The position numbers and the translations under genes were made by a program. Below are positions 12,818 to 25,556 of a stretch of 64,000 nt of DNA, one piece after another. The stretch is taken from NCBI GenBank assembly GCA_007922195.1, contig ML682028.1:16122700-16186699 (forward strand), written 5' to 3'. Within the stretch, counting starts at the first letter, position 1. Every line of letters starts with the position of its first letter. Source of the DNA: Podocnemis expansa. Its lineage: Eukaryota > Chordata > Testudines > Podocnemididae. A model generated the notes under the pieces. The model had not been told where the DNA came from. It saw nothing but the letters and a program-made list of their open reading frames with translations, and did not search any database.

Positions 12818-12903
12818 TTTATGCTCCATGCTTGTCCAGCACCTAGCACAACAGAATCCTAACTAGGGATCCTAGGTGCCAGAGCACCCCAAATAATACT
12901 ACT
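12818..12903 (+). mobile_element. SINE tail fragment
   Basis: TTGTCCAGCACCTAGCACAA...CTAGGGATCCTAGGTGCCAG...CAAATAATAC resembles a common reptile SINE tail. Confidence 0.5.
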
Positions 12904-13235
12904 TGCCATAGGCAGTAGAATGTTTTCGGGCAGGAGTGTCAGTCTGAAGTTTCTTGGTGTGCCTTGAAATTGAACTTTATTGCGTTTTCATGAGCCAAGC
13001 TGACAGAAATGCAAAAATCAACTGTTTGCATTTTAAGCAACAAATTACCACTTAATGTTAATGTTGCTACCTACAGCCGTTAGGCCTCATCCCGTTGTTA
13101 CTCAGTGCTTAATCCCCTGATTTCAAAGGAACTCTGCTTGAGTCAGGAATCAGCAAAGATTCCAGGATTTATTCCTATTTGGCTTTTCCCCCTTTTAAGG
13201 TGGCTGCTCACAGCTATGAAAGGCTAGCCAGTTGA

Positions 13236-13478
13236 ACAAGGAGCAACGGTTTCAAGCTGCAGCCGGGGTGGTCGAAGTTGGATATTAGGAAAAAACCTTC
13301 TTACTAGGAAGGTGGTGGAGCATTGGAATGGGTTTCCCAGGGAGGTGGTGGAATCTCCATCTTTGAAAACATTTAAGGCCCAATTAGATGGCTAGGATGA
13401 TTTAGTCCTACTTTTAGCAGAAGGTTGGACTAGATGACCTCATGAAGTCCCTCACAAGCCTATGAATTTATGATTCCA
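13236..13478 (+). mobile_element. CR1 LINE 3' end
   Basis: AAGGAGCAACGGTTTCAAGC, GGATATTAGGAAAAAACCTTC, GGAATGGGTTTCCCAGGGAG, TTGGACTAGATGACCTCATG. Confidence 0.85.
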
Positions 13479-15717
13479 TGAATGGTGGCACAGTGGACCA
13501 ATCCAACTCCCACTGAGATCAATGAAAGGATACCCAGGGGTTTTGATGAGATGGATAAGACCTGTGTTGAGGGAGAGATAATGTGTTGGCCATGCTGTCT
13601 GGCATCTGTGGGGTCACAACAGCAAGCAGAGGCGCAGACATTACACATGTTCCAACTTCCAAGATAGGCAAGGATGGAGCCAAGAGTCCATGTGCAAACT
13701 CATGCACAGTTTGGTTGCGGGGACCATCTCCTGCCCTTTCCATTTCTCCATGGTCCTGTGAGTAATTAAGGAACAATATTTTAGAAGACCTAGCAATGCT
13801 TTATCAGCCCTTTCCCACCTTTGTGGGTTTACCCCTCACAACACAGGCTTACAGCATCAGGTTACAAACTCGCAAATCAAAAGTTTCCTGTGTATGGTTC
13901 AATTAAACCCTATTATCCTTTTACATGTAAACAGCCTCCTGTGAAACTGGGAGCCCAAAGAGCAGGGGCTAGCGCATGAGGAGACAATGAAACTCACTAG
14001 CCTCCCCCAGCTTTGGAAAGGGACAGTGACCAATATTTCTGGTGTTTAAACTGAATTAAATGCATAGTTAAAAATATACGGTACGGGGAATGATGAATTT
14101 GGATGGAGCTATGGAAATGATGGACCTTATTTAGGATTTAGCAGGGAGAAGAATTTTACCCTGGAAAAGTACAAAGAATCACCATCCGAGGCTGGGCTGC
14201 ATCCACCCTTGGAGCTATGGGTGTGATGCCCAGGTTGCACAGGAATGCTGCGCAGCAACTTGTGTGCTAGTTGTATCATGTACGGACATGCAAAATTTGG
14301 AGCAGGTTTGTAATCGGCACTCCTATCCTGTGTTCACTACTCACTGCTGTCTGTGCTACCTGGGGCTCCTATTTTTAGGCTGCTGGCTGGATGAGACTTA
14401 ACAAGAATGTCTCTGTGCAAGCTGGGAATCACACCCTCAGCTCCACCTCCAGTGTTAGAAGTGAGCTTAATAATAAACCATGCTGGTCTGGGGCAGCCAC
14501 CATAGCTATTCGCTAATGGAGCACAATTTCTCCATACTTCCTTTTCATCTCTTGAATTGACAGCTTCGTTTAATGACTCGCTGCTCCAGTGGACAGACTG
14601 TGCCTGATGCTTTATGCATTCCTGAGTTTGGTCTTGGCTCATCACCCACTGGGAACACGCATTTCACTAACAAGCTCTCAGAAAGAAGGGCCTGGTCCAG
14701 AGAACTATCACTCACAGTCACTGTCCCGGTCCTATAATGTTATTCATTAACCATTATGAATAATGCTAAGTGACCTGGACAGTGAATGTTTCCTGTAGGA
14801 ATATGATGCTTTGGTTTACCAGCAGGCAGTTAGAAAAACCAGCAGGAAGGCAAGACAATGGTTCCAGTTACAACATCTGGAGTGCATATTAAGGGCTCTG
14901 TTCGACTGGGAAGTTTTGATAATATGGTGGAAGTCCTCAATACTTGCTTCCTAATCTGCAGAGCTTCCGTAACAAATTCAGCTGGAGTACCAAACCTTTC
15001 AATTCAAGCCAGTTACACAGAGTCCTCCATTGAGACATTGCTGGGGTGAAGTTCCTAATTTTTATGCTTCTTCCAAAACCTGCCCAAAACTAAGCTACAG
15101 CTGAGACGGTCAGAAAAAAGTGACATGACAGCTGAGAAAGTTATAGCAACCCAGATCCAGATTAGCAATGACTCATCCCCATAATTATAGGTGCACAGAT
15201 GCAAAATGGGCACTGGTTAGGGGAATCCTCCATTTGTCAATCACATCTGATGTCCAGAAAAGGTCTGCTAGCTGCCTTCATTCATGTCTCCGCATTTAGA
15301 TGGCCTTCTGCTGGTTCATGAGCTACTTGGGAAAGCTATTGCAGCAGTGCTCAGCAATATTGGTTAACATGGGCTGGCTGCCTAATTTTTAGAAGCCATA
15401 GTATCTCAGGAAGCTTTTTCCCTGGGACGCCATTGCTTATATTTTTGCCAAGTTTCTTTTTATGTGAAGGCCCCTGTGGCTGATTGCTGCATGCGGCAAA
15501 TAGAAGAACTGCATAGTGAGATTCTGATGAGCTCAGGACTAACATAAAACTGGAGTAAGTCCACTGAAATCAGGGGAGAATGCAATCAAAACGTGACCCA
15601 GGGGCTTTGCGTTCATTAGCAAACTCCAACAAAGTTATGACATAGCAAAGAGACTGAAAGCAACAGCTGGATCCAGGAAATATGTGTGATGTGATAGTTC
15701 CGGTTTCCAGGACTCCT

Positions 15718-15826
15718 TACGGTTGCCAATTTTGGTCAGCCAAATTCCTGGAGGCTTCATCACATGACATCATCTTTACTGCCTGCAGACAGACTGCAGG
15801 ATAAACTGGAGATTTGGCAACCGTCA
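15718..15826. mobile_element. Small MITE with GGTTGCCAA ends
   Basis: TACGGTTGCCAATTTTGGTC at the left and GATTTGGCAACCGTC at the right. The interior TTCCTGGAGGCTTCATCACA is typical of a common turtle element. Confidence 0.65.
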
Positions 15827-16497
15827 GTCCTTTGCTGCATGCCATGAAGGGGACATTGGAGAACACAAGTCAGGTCAGGACACAGCCTAAGGGACAAGTT
15901 CTGTACTTACAAGGAGATGTCGCTACCCAGGCTGAGATAGGGCCTTTTCTGAAAGCGTTAAACAGTGACGTACCGTGGGTCTCTGGCACCTGGGGGCCGA
16001 TACTTGCATTTGTGGGTCTACAGGTCTGTTCTTGCTCTCCCTTCTGGTGTGGAGTGGGATGCAGGAGTGACAGAGGCAGACGCCTTGGGCCACCCGGCAG
16101 CAGGGGTGGATGTGAGGGTATGACGGGCTCTGTCCTCGAGTCTCTCCGCTGGGTTAGCTGCCTGGCGCCTACTTCAGTTGTGCCCACTGTGGGGGGCAGA
16201 GGGCAGGGAGGATGCTTACCGCCCCTACAGCGAGATCAGTGCAGCCATCAAGTACGTCAAAGCCAAGTAGCCCAGCTACCTGTGACCACAGGGGGCAGCT
16301 CCTCTGAGGATGGCCCAGCTGGTACCCAGGAGCATGCTCACTCTCACCCCCTGTTTGTAGACCACTCGTGTTAAACGAAAGTCAGAAGCAAGAAAGAGAC
16401 TTTCTATATCTTTATTCCACCTAACCAAGCTAACTCCTCATCTTATTTAACTCTGAAACAGCATTAGGATGATCCAGCTGGAAATGACCCTCGGGAC

Positions 16498-16780
16498 TAG
16501 GGTTACCAGATCCAAAGCATGGAAAGGAGGACAGGGAAGTATGAAAAGGAGGACATTGGGGGACATATGGAGAAAAAGTAGTAGTAATATTCTTCTGTTT
16601 TTAGGGGCCCCTGGAACACTTCCCCCTAAAAATAGGGTGTTGCAGGATGTTCCAGCATCCTTTAACCCCCGTAAGTAAAAAGCCAGACAAAATCCTGTAT
16701 TTTAAAATGCCTGCCAGACGGAGGATGCAAAGAGTAAAAGGAGGACATGGCCTCCTCTTGCCTGACACCTGGTAACCCTA
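16498..16780. mobile_element. Inverted-repeat MITE with TAGGGTTACCAG ends
   Basis: TAGGGTTACCAGATCC at the left and CACCTGGTAACCCTA at the right. Interior with GGAGGACA repeats. The outer TA could be a target duplication of the Tc1/mariner kind. Confidence 0.68.
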
Positions 16781-18424
16781 CTCAGGACTCAGAGCCCTCC
16801 GGTGCCTCTTAACAAATCCTCGAGAAGCCATTGCTCCCCTGCAAGGGTGACAAGTGCAGAGATGTTGTCTACCTCTGCCAGCCCCCTGGCATGCACCCTA
16901 GGGCCACAGTGTTGCAGGCATGTGGCTCAAATTTCATGTTACTATTTTCCAGAGGAATGTTTTAACAACCACTTCTGTGGAGAGTGTGTGACGGGGTGAA
17001 TTAAAGAGCTCCACTTTTCACAGACATCTCCAAGCACTCGTGTTGCAGAAGGGACCGACACATTGCCAGAGTGACCCGATGCCTCTAGTCAGGCGCAACA
17101 AAAAATTAAAGGAGCAAGCACTGTTTTGACGTCATCAGCTTGCTGAGAGCTGGTGTAAGGAGCTGCACAAAGGAAGCCACGTGCAGAGAACAATAAACTC
17201 GGTGGGTCCTACAAATCCTATCCTGTGTCTTCCTGAGCACCATCTGCCAGCCACTTATCTGATAACTAGCTACAAGTATAGGGTTGTAGAGCGCTCTTGT
17301 AACAGGGACTTCTTCGAACGCTGCTTGGACATTCAGTATTTCTGCTGAATTACACACAGGCAACGTTTGAGCTCTCAGAGGTGATGCCCTTTAAAAGATC
17401 CATGCAGAGAAGTGACCAGCTCAGAGTTGTCTGTGGCTCAGCATCCCAGGAACTGGGCTCTGGGCTATTACAGCATGGGGGCCTACGTTACAGCCCCACT
17501 GTCCCCGTGGAGTACTGAGTGACTGCAATGCATAGCGGAGCTTCAGGTGACTGCTGGTGTGGTATGGGATCCCTGCAAAGTCCGTGGAGAATCACCATAG
17601 GGACCCCCGAACATGGTTCTGTTGAAGGGAGCAGGATTTTCCTCAAACTCTAGGTGGTCTCCGTGGCTGTGCAGCTCTTGCTATCCACAGCACAGCAGGG
17701 CTCTGTGATCAAGATTGTGCAGTCCCAAGATTACAGCAATCTGCAAAAGGTAAAATGTGTCGGACTGGCTTCACCCTAGTTTGAAGTGGTTTCCATCACA
17801 CCCAGGGTTTACTGTGTTCAACGGCTTAGCACCCCGGCTACAAAATTGTTCCAATGCCGGTGCTGAGAGCCCTCCTGGAGAGACAGGGGCGACAATCCCA
17901 TAGAAGAAACTGTCTTCCACTTGCACCCAAGGGGAAGGGAACCCACTATTCGGGGGGGATAGTCCCGCCCACAGGAACTGTTTTGGCTTCTCAGACGTTC
18001 TTCCTAGGGCATATGGAAACAATAACAGCTGCACACTATATGAAAAAAGGAGATCTATTCTCCAGGCTGAGTAAATGTAGCTTGAAAACTTCTCTCTCTC
18101 ATCAGCTGAAGCTGGTCCCTTTCCCACCTGGTTTCTCCAAGCCTTCCTTTTGTAAGTGGTAAAATGGTTTGAGTTCATATGTCAATGTATCCTGCTAATT
18201 TTGTTGGCAGGACACAGGGTGAGTGGGAAAGTTTCCCTAATCAGAATCATTTGCCTATTGTATATCTTATGCACCATAAAATTAATTAGAAATGCAAACT
18301 CTTTATATCTCAAGAAAATCAATGGGACATCAAGACTTCAAAGAGAAACAGCCAAAATCGAATGAATATGCAAATTCAATTGTGTGAAAGCAGGGCTGAA
18401 TTGTGACTATGAATTCTTTTCTCA

Positions 18425-18668
18425 TTATAACAGGTAATTTGACTTCACCCTTCCTCTGTGCTGTTTCCTAAAGTTTGAATCCTTACAAATGCTCTGATTT
18501 GCTGATGCAGTATGACCTGATCCCATGTCTTACACTCCCCTGCATTTATTTTCATCCTGCTCTGTAAAATCCCCCTCTTCAAGGCATCTGATGAAGTGGG
18601 ATATTGTCCCACGAAAGTTCATGCGATAAATAAATCTGTTAGTCTTTAAGTACCACAAGACTCTTTAT
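18425..18668 (+). mobile_element. PLE 3'-end fragment, long form
   Basis: Same layout as 6108-6362: TGACTTCACCCTTCCTC, GATTTGCTGATGCAG, then CATCTGATGAAGTGGGATAT...GTACCACAAGACTC. Confidence 0.72.
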
Positions 18669-18676
18669 ATCTCATT

Positions 18677-19080
18677 GGCTATGTCTACATTGTAAAAGCT
18701 AAGTCGACTTTATTAAGTCGATTTAATAAAGTCTACTTAAAGTCGACTTTAAGTAGACCTTAGTGAGTCCACACTACATTGTCAACTTTATAAAGTCGAC
18801 TTTATATGGGTGTCCTGGCTTAATTCGACTTTATAAATTTGACTTAATGGCCCCACTGCACTAAGTCAACTTTATTAAGTAGACTTAGTGAGTCCACATT
18901 GCCTTAATTCGACTTAATAAAATCGACTTAACGGTAAAGTCGACTTTACAAGTGGACCTTAGAAAGTCGACTTTACTGGACCCTAACGTCGACTTTATTG
19001 TCCTGCAGTGTAGACAGGGCTCTGTTTAAGTTGACTTAAGGGCCCTTAAGTCGAGTTAAACACATAGTGTAGACGTACCC
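18677..19080. mobile_element. Self-complementary MITE, AAGTCGACTT type
   Basis: Termini GGCTATGTCTACATTG and AGTGTAGACGTACCC. Almost the whole 404 bp is made of AAGTCGACTT/TTTATTAAGTCGA palindromic units, with a perfect 28-bp palindrome at 18731-18758. A 3-bp ATT flanks both ends. No coding capacity. Confidence 0.75.
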
Positions 19081-19450
19081 ATTGACAGGACTTTCCAAAT
19101 TATTGGGGCCACTGATATTTGACCATTGCAAGGCTTTGTGATGCTTAATGCCAGCTGCTTAAACAAAATCACCTGCCTCCATTTACATTCCCTTTCATCT
19201 TTTATTCCATGCTATAAATTCCCAGCACCCATTGTAACAAACATCTAGTACAAAACCCAGCCACTGGCTTTCCCCACTCCTCGGCAGTATCTACATACAA
19301 AAGCAAGATAGGATGTCTTCCTGTGGTCCTGAGTCTCAAACCACCAGCTAAGAGGAGAGAGGTGTCAGCTAGATGCTGTGAAATGAGCAGTGGTCTTTGT
19401 TCAGCTCTCAACAAGCAGCTTTCCACCTGGGACCAAGCTAAATATAACGG

Positions 19451-19485
19451 ATTTTTTGTTTTGTTTTGTTTTGTTCTGTTTTTAT
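19451..19485. repeat. (GTTTT)n tract
   Basis: ATTTTTTGTTTTGTTTTGTT-TTGTTCTG. Confidence 0.75.
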
Positions 19486-19557
19486 TGTAATTTTATTCTC
19501 TCAGCTCCCCATTCATCAGATTCAGTCACCGGTCGCAGGACGTTTGACCACCTAGAA

Positions 19558-19887
19558 CAGGCTTGTCCAGCGTGTGGCCCGGGGGCCAGAATCTGACCTG
19601 CCAAGGGCTTTTATCTGGCCCGCTGAGTGCTGCCGCAAGAGCCTGGGAGCTGGGGCTGGCCAGGGCTATCTGGAATACTCCATATTGCTATATCAAGTGT
19701 GCGGGCAGACATTGACAATTTGTGCAAGCAAAAGCAATGCCATATTTCAGACTAATCATTATTTTATTAAAGTTTATTAATAAAAATCTATTTATATGTC
19801 TTATCTATCAAAAATTTTCTCTCCGGCCCCCCGACTGAGAAAAGAATCATAATGTGGCCCCTCACCCAAAAAGGTTGGACAGCCCTG
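19558..19887. mobile_element. Non-autonomous hAT-type element
   Basis: Ends CAGGCTTGTCCAGCGTG and AAGGTTGGACAGCCCTG. Exact 8-bp duplication ACCTAGAA (19550-19557, 19888-19895). The 330-bp interior has no transposase. An 8-bp duplication and CAG/CTG ends are typical of hAT. Confidence 0.85.
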
Positions 19888-21293
19888 ACCTAGAAGTTGC
19901 TGTAAGAAAAGTAAATAGTAATGCTAATCATATTTAAGTGGAAGGATGGAAACCATACAATGGCTTTATTTATCCTTAAAGGACAGGTGACCAATCTTGC
20001 TTCCCAAGTGCAAGGTCCACAATTTCCGCCGGTTTCAACTGAATGTCGGGGTAGCGTCAAGTGAGGAAGAAAAGCAGGATCAGGTGCCCAGTTTTGCACC
20101 AGGCATGCTTTGATTCTAAAACTACATCTGTGTGCCTATTTCCTTGCTCTGATATAACAGAGGATAATATTGAAAGTGGGAGTTCTGCTATCATAGGAAG
20201 ATGTCTCAGCATGGACTGGCAAGAAGCTGTTTTGTATGGCGATGTCATTATCTACAATGCTCAGTTGATTCTTTTGTCATTATGGCTTACTTCTCTAACA
20301 AGCAAGTTATTCAACAACCAACCAACCTATATTTTTACAGATAATTTGACCACCTCCCTGGTCGTGGACAATGTAGCATAACAGTGTCCCTAAATCCCCA
20401 GAAGACTACTGCCTCTGAACTCATTATTATGGACTTCATCCAGCCGCTGGCACGGAAAACAAAAGGGCTGCAAATTCTCAGCGCAGGAAGTTCTCTGAAT
20501 GAAGGAACCGTGGCTGGGTCTGGCTGTAGCAAGCCACCTTATCCTCAAGAGTGGTGTGAGAGCTGTGTTTTCTGAGGAAACACTCACTCTTAATTAACCT
20601 TTCCCTCAGAGTCAGACCTTTCCTCTGGGAAAGGGAGAAATCTTGGCATTAACTGGCCAACCTAGTTTGTTCTTGGCTGAACAATGGCATTTTTCCATGG
20701 CTGCATACAACACCCCATGAGTTCTATTTGGAGTCTCACTCAGAACATTTTTTTTAACTCATTTGATTTATTCATGTCCAACAGTGGGAGTCTGATTCCA
20801 AGAATGATTTTCTCCAAGACCAGCAGAGTTGTTTTCCCATCCCCGTGCAGCTAGCCTGATTCATGCTGTGGGCATTAGCCCTGCTTCTCAATTCAGCAGG
20901 AGTGCCTGGTCGTGTCTCACCACGTGATCTCAGTACCATGTGCAAACTTGTGTTCCTGGGTAGATTTTGTGGGTCACATCCTGCCATAGGGGCAGCCTCG
21001 GTTTCTGTGTATCAGAATGGCTTCAGGGGAACAACACCGATTTACACCACTGAGGGACCAGCCAATTGCTTTAGTATTGTGCATTTGACAATGATTGGAA
21101 AATTGCGTTGTCCCATACATGGTGAAATGGGATGCTCCATGTTTACGGATACTCTTCAGGGGTTATGAAGCTGCCTTGTTTGATTGTTTTGAAGTCAATG
21201 GGAGCTGTGTGCAATGAAGACAGAAGGACTCCCAGGCCTTTATACACTCTGTGAGTTGAGGAAACTGGACTCGTTGCTGAATTGCATATCCTT

Positions 21294-21740
21294 GGCTATG
21301 TCTACACATGCATTGTTATTTCGAAATAAGGATTTCGAAATGAGTTATTTCAAAATAAAATCCTTATTTCAAAATAAGTTAATTCGAATTAACAAAATGT
21401 TAATTCGAATTAAGGGAAAGCCTGCAATCCAAACGGCTGTTATTTCGGAAGGGATATTTCGAAATAAAGCCGTTTGGACCTGTTCTTTCGAAACAGCTCT
21501 TTCGAAACAACAGGTCTACACAGTGTTGTTTCGAAAGAACAGCTTTATTTCGAAATATCCCTTCTGAAATAACAGCCATTTCGAGGGGGGGCAGGTTTTA
21601 CTTTTTCGAAATGACGATTCTTATTTCGAAAGGACGAGGTCCGTCCTTTCGAAATAAGAAAACGTCATGTAGACCTAATTTATTTTATTTCAAAATAACA
21701 AGTGTTATTTCGAAATAAAAGTGCTGTGTAGACATGCCCC
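21294..21740. mobile_element. Self-complementary MITE, TTTCGAAA type
   Basis: Termini GGCTATGTCTACAC and GTGTAGACATGCCCC. The interior is filled with TATTTCGAAATA and TTAATTCGAATTAA palindromes. It has the same termini style as the AAGTCGACTT elements but a different internal unit. No coding capacity. Confidence 0.75.
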
Positions 21741-21905
21741 TTATATTTTGTTCCTTGACAAAAATATGAAGATTATTTAATACCATATTTTATTATGGAA
21801 AAGATCTTTTATAACGAGCCCAAGACAGTCTCTGGCTTTGTCAAATAAATATGTCTAAGGCCTGGTCTACACCTATTTCATGTGGTACCACTGTTTTGTT
21901 TAGGG

Positions 21906-22093
21906 CAGGGGTCTCAAACTCAAATCACCACGAGGGCCGCATGAGGACTAGTATATTAACCCAAGGGCCACACCACTGAAACCTTTTCATACAATGTTAT
22001 TGCAAATATCGGTAACAATAGTGTCATTGCGGGCCACAGGAAATAGCTTTCGGAGCCTCATGTGGCCTGCGGGCCACATGTTTGAGACTCCTG
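21906..22093. mobile_element. Non-autonomous hAT-type element
   Basis: Ends CAGGGGTCTCAAACTC and CATGTTTGAGACTCCTG. Exact 8-bp duplication GTTTAGGG (21898-21905, 22094-22101). 188 bp. Confidence 0.87.
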
Positions 22094-23582
22094 GTTTAGG
22101 GGCAGTGATTTTTCAACTAAGTATTTATACAGACACCTATGCAGATGCAGTTATATGAGTACAAAGGTGGCTTATATTGAGACAGCTGGCTCCCTTTCCC
22201 GTATGGGAATGACTATACTGATCTAAGCATCTTTATGTTGGTAGAATTGGCACCAAATGGCAGGAGTGCTGCTGGCCTGGGAAAAGACCCAGGGCTTGGC
22301 ATGCTGGGACTCAAGGCTTGCTTGCCCACCACTGCAGCTGCAGACACCACCGTGGGCGGCCCGGCGGTGGACCCAGGGCTCAGGCGCTGGGACTCTGGGC
22401 TTGAGCCCTGAGAGCCCAGCGCCAGCAACGCCTCTGCCAAATGGGGGGTTATGGGGAAGTAACCTCCAAAAGTGTTTGCACTTTTTCAAAAAGAAGTAGG
22501 AGTGATGGGGTCCCCTAACCCAACCACTTTTAAGCAGTGATTTCTTACTCAGTTGCTACAGATGCTAACTGAGCATCCAGAGCATCCATCCAGCTGTGTG
22601 GTCTCACTGCTGAAATTTGACCCAGCAGACAAGGGGCAAGTGGACTAGATTTCAGCAATTGTCGTGACCTGGCACATGGTGACTGGAGAGGACCAGATTT
22701 TGCCTCCTCCCCCATGAACTGGCTCCTCTGATCTTCATCCCCACAAGGGAACTTGTAATGCTTTAATATACCAAAAGAGTTGCATTAATGAATGAACTTT
22801 CAGAGTATGAAAGTGTGGGAGCCCGAAGCATGAAGTGGGCCAGTTTTCTCTTCATCCTTCTTGCTGATTCCCTGTAGGAGCAATCACAACCTGAGCACAA
22901 GAGCTGCTGAACTATCTACCCCAGGATAGCTAAAGTGGTGCAACTTTTTTGTGGAGATAAGCCCTAATTCAACAGAGCAAGCAGTTAACATAATCCTTAT
23001 GTTGCAATATCTGTTTAAATACTTTCTTAAGTGCTTAGCATTTACAGTAATACAATTCAGAAATCTGCTGAGAAGTAAAGACAGCTAAACTCAAGATTTC
23101 AACAAATCCTAATGAAGGTTAGAGGATATTGCTTTTAAACTTCTAATTAGGGCCATGGACTCACTTCGCTAAGGATTTGTGCCTGAGTCCTATAATTACA
23201 TCTCAAGCTGCCAAGAATCCTTTCTAATTGTGGGAACCATAAACCTGCTGTGAACTATTTTTGTTAAACTGGAGGTTCTTCTGCAAGTCAAAGCTCCTTT
23301 TTCCGAACATGTTTAAATCCAAGCGTAAAAATGAACTTGACAAAATATAGCGCCGGGGAACACAGCTGCATCAGCTGGTGGATTCTGATTGAGTCTACGA
23401 CCGCCGAATGAAAGCAGCTTTCCCTAGGCCTGACTTCCAAAGCAGGAAGAAAGTGAAAATGGCACTCCTATGTGAATCTTCTTAAATGGTAGTTAGTCCT
23501 TCCCTGTCCCAGCCAGGGGGAAATCTGCCCGGTTGGTTTGCTTCCATCTCTGACCGCTGGGATTGTAAAATAGATTAAAATT

Positions 23583-23697
23583 AGGGTGACGAGATGTTCT
23601 TATTTTATATGGACAATTCTGCTATTCAGAGCTTTGTCTTTTACAGTCACCCCCCCTCCCGTTTTTCACGCTTGCCAACTGGTCACCATCATTCGAA
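23583..23697. mobile_element. Small MITE, AGGGTGACCAGATG type
   Basis: TTAGGGTGACGAGATGTTCT...ACTGGTCACC; the interior includes ATTTTATATGGACA. Same family as 57533-57643 and 57970-58090. Confidence 0.62.
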
Positions 23698-23885
23698 TGA
23701 AGGGGCTGGGATAATTGAGCCCTCCAGGGACTTTGTGGCTGTGCTAGAACTTATAGCAAAGAATGAAAGCCCCGCCACAGAGAAGATGAGGAGTGAACTG
23801 GGACTGGTGTGAGGAATTAGCAGCTGAGAGACAATGACTGATTTAGATAGCTGCAACTGGGCTTATGCATAATTATGCACTAGGT

Positions 23886-24110
23886 CAGGGGTCTGCAACT
23901 TGTGGCTCAGGAGCCCTGTGCAACTCTTTGGCTGCCCCCTTGCGGTTCCAGGCCCCCCCTACCATTGGAGACCATGCAAGGGGCCCAATTCTGGTTCCAG
24001 TAATCCCCCTCCCAAACCAGGGGCCCTGCAGCAGGCGCCCCGGCCCGGTTCCTACCTCCCCCCACCAGGAGGCTACACCCATTGCGGCTCTCAAAACACT
24101 TGGTTATTGA
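23886..24110. mobile_element. hAT-type element, right end eroded
   Basis: Left end CAGGGGTCTGCAACTTGTGG-CTCAGGAGCC is typical. The interior is C-rich. No complementary right terminus is clear; a weak TTGCCAAACC lies beyond 24140. Confidence 0.45.
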
Positions 24111-24292
24111 AGGTGTTTTTAAAAATGGCTTTTCTTATCTTTTCAGTTGCCAAACCTTATACTGACCAGGCCAGTATCTAGCAATTTGATTAAGTGGTTA
24201 GGTGGGGGAAAGCAGTGAGAGGAATCTGTTACTAAATCACCCTGTCATATCTGGCAAATAACTTAAAAAGGCGGGGGGGGGGAGGAAGCTCC

Positions 24293-24395
24293 AGGACTCA
24301 GTTTTCCTATCTGTAAAATGGGGTTAAGAATATGCCCATTGTTTTGTATGGTATTTTGAACATGTAAGATGAAAACTACCAAGGGGATAAGTGCT
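24293..24395 (+). mobile_element. MIR-like SINE fragment
   Basis: CTCAGTTTTCCTATCTGTAA-AATGGGGTTAAGAATATGC, the conserved part of MIR. Confidence 0.6.
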
Positions 24396-25556
24396 AAGAT
24401 TTATTAGAACTCAGGTGTTGGCTAGTGACATGTCCAGTTTTAATCTGAGTCCGTAATTGTTTTAGATGTTTAATTCTGCCAGGTGATTCTACTTCCCCAG
24501 TGTGTTATAAAGTATAACATACCTGCCCTTCTTGCTAGTGCCTAAGCGTCAAAGCTGCCCATCTGCCAAGACAAGGGCCAGCAAATGGTTTCTATCCTGA
24601 CCATTAATCTAGAATTAGTAGCTCCATATCCAACATGTGAGTATATTAAACAAAAAAGAAAAAGAAATCAGGGAGATTTATAGTGCACAACTCTCATTTA
24701 ATGCAGTTTTTGGTTTCAAAGATGACAGGAAGAAGTGAAATATCTGCACAAGTATGTGCCTGAAGTGGGAATATGATAATAAAAATCACTTGTTTCTTTA
24801 AAGCATTGGGCCCTATCATTTATCACCTCGCACACAGTAGTCAGAGTACTCAGATGGTAGCTACCAATTCTGTACGAGCAAAGCTTTATCAAAGTGTTCT
24901 TTAATATTAACAACACCAACAAAAGGAGACACGGCATTCTGGAAAGACTGAAAGCCATTTGAGCTATATTATCATGTAAACTGAAGACAGATCTTGCTTT
25001 TTGAGCTTTCCAAGCAATAACAGAATCTAAGCCAGCCACAAGCAGATGATGATGGATTTATGTGAGGGACAGATTTGCCTCTGGAGGTACTAATGTGGCT
25101 GAGCCGTCACAGCCCTGCTTCCGGTTTATGCTGGTGTAGCTGCATTTTGATTTCAGTCAAAACATTGGACTGATTTTGGGGTCGAGGTGGCTGTAATTTG
25201 TAAAGTGACATTGGATAAGGAGCTATGGCAGTAGCACTCTCCCACCTGGGCTGTAGCCTAATAGCTTGGTTAAATGCTGTGTGATGCCAAAGCGGGGAAG
25301 GGAGGGAAGAATTCGACACCTGAGACCTTCTGCCCAGACCCCCCCTCCCAAGACTCCCTTTACTGGACCTCCAGCAGAGCTGGGCTACACACAGGACAGG
25401 GTAACTGATAATATATAGTACTGGCAGCACCCCCAAATTTTGCCCCCATGCCTTGGGCAGTGTTGTTCTACTTCTAGGGGGCCCTCTATGCCAGTGCTAG
25501 GAAGGGCATGGACTGTGTGACAAATGTGAAATCATTTAACGATCCTTAATTATAGT

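Noticed and set aside
15814..16374. Longest open frame in the window (186 codons, + strand)
   Set aside because: It starts in a MITE end, is GC-rich, has an overlapping antisense frame of 105 codons, and shows no domain or known protein signature. I treat it as chance.
18677..21740. CRISPR-like repeat array
   Set aside because: The repeats are palindromic units inside single MITEs, irregularly spaced, with no unique spacers, in a vertebrate genome.
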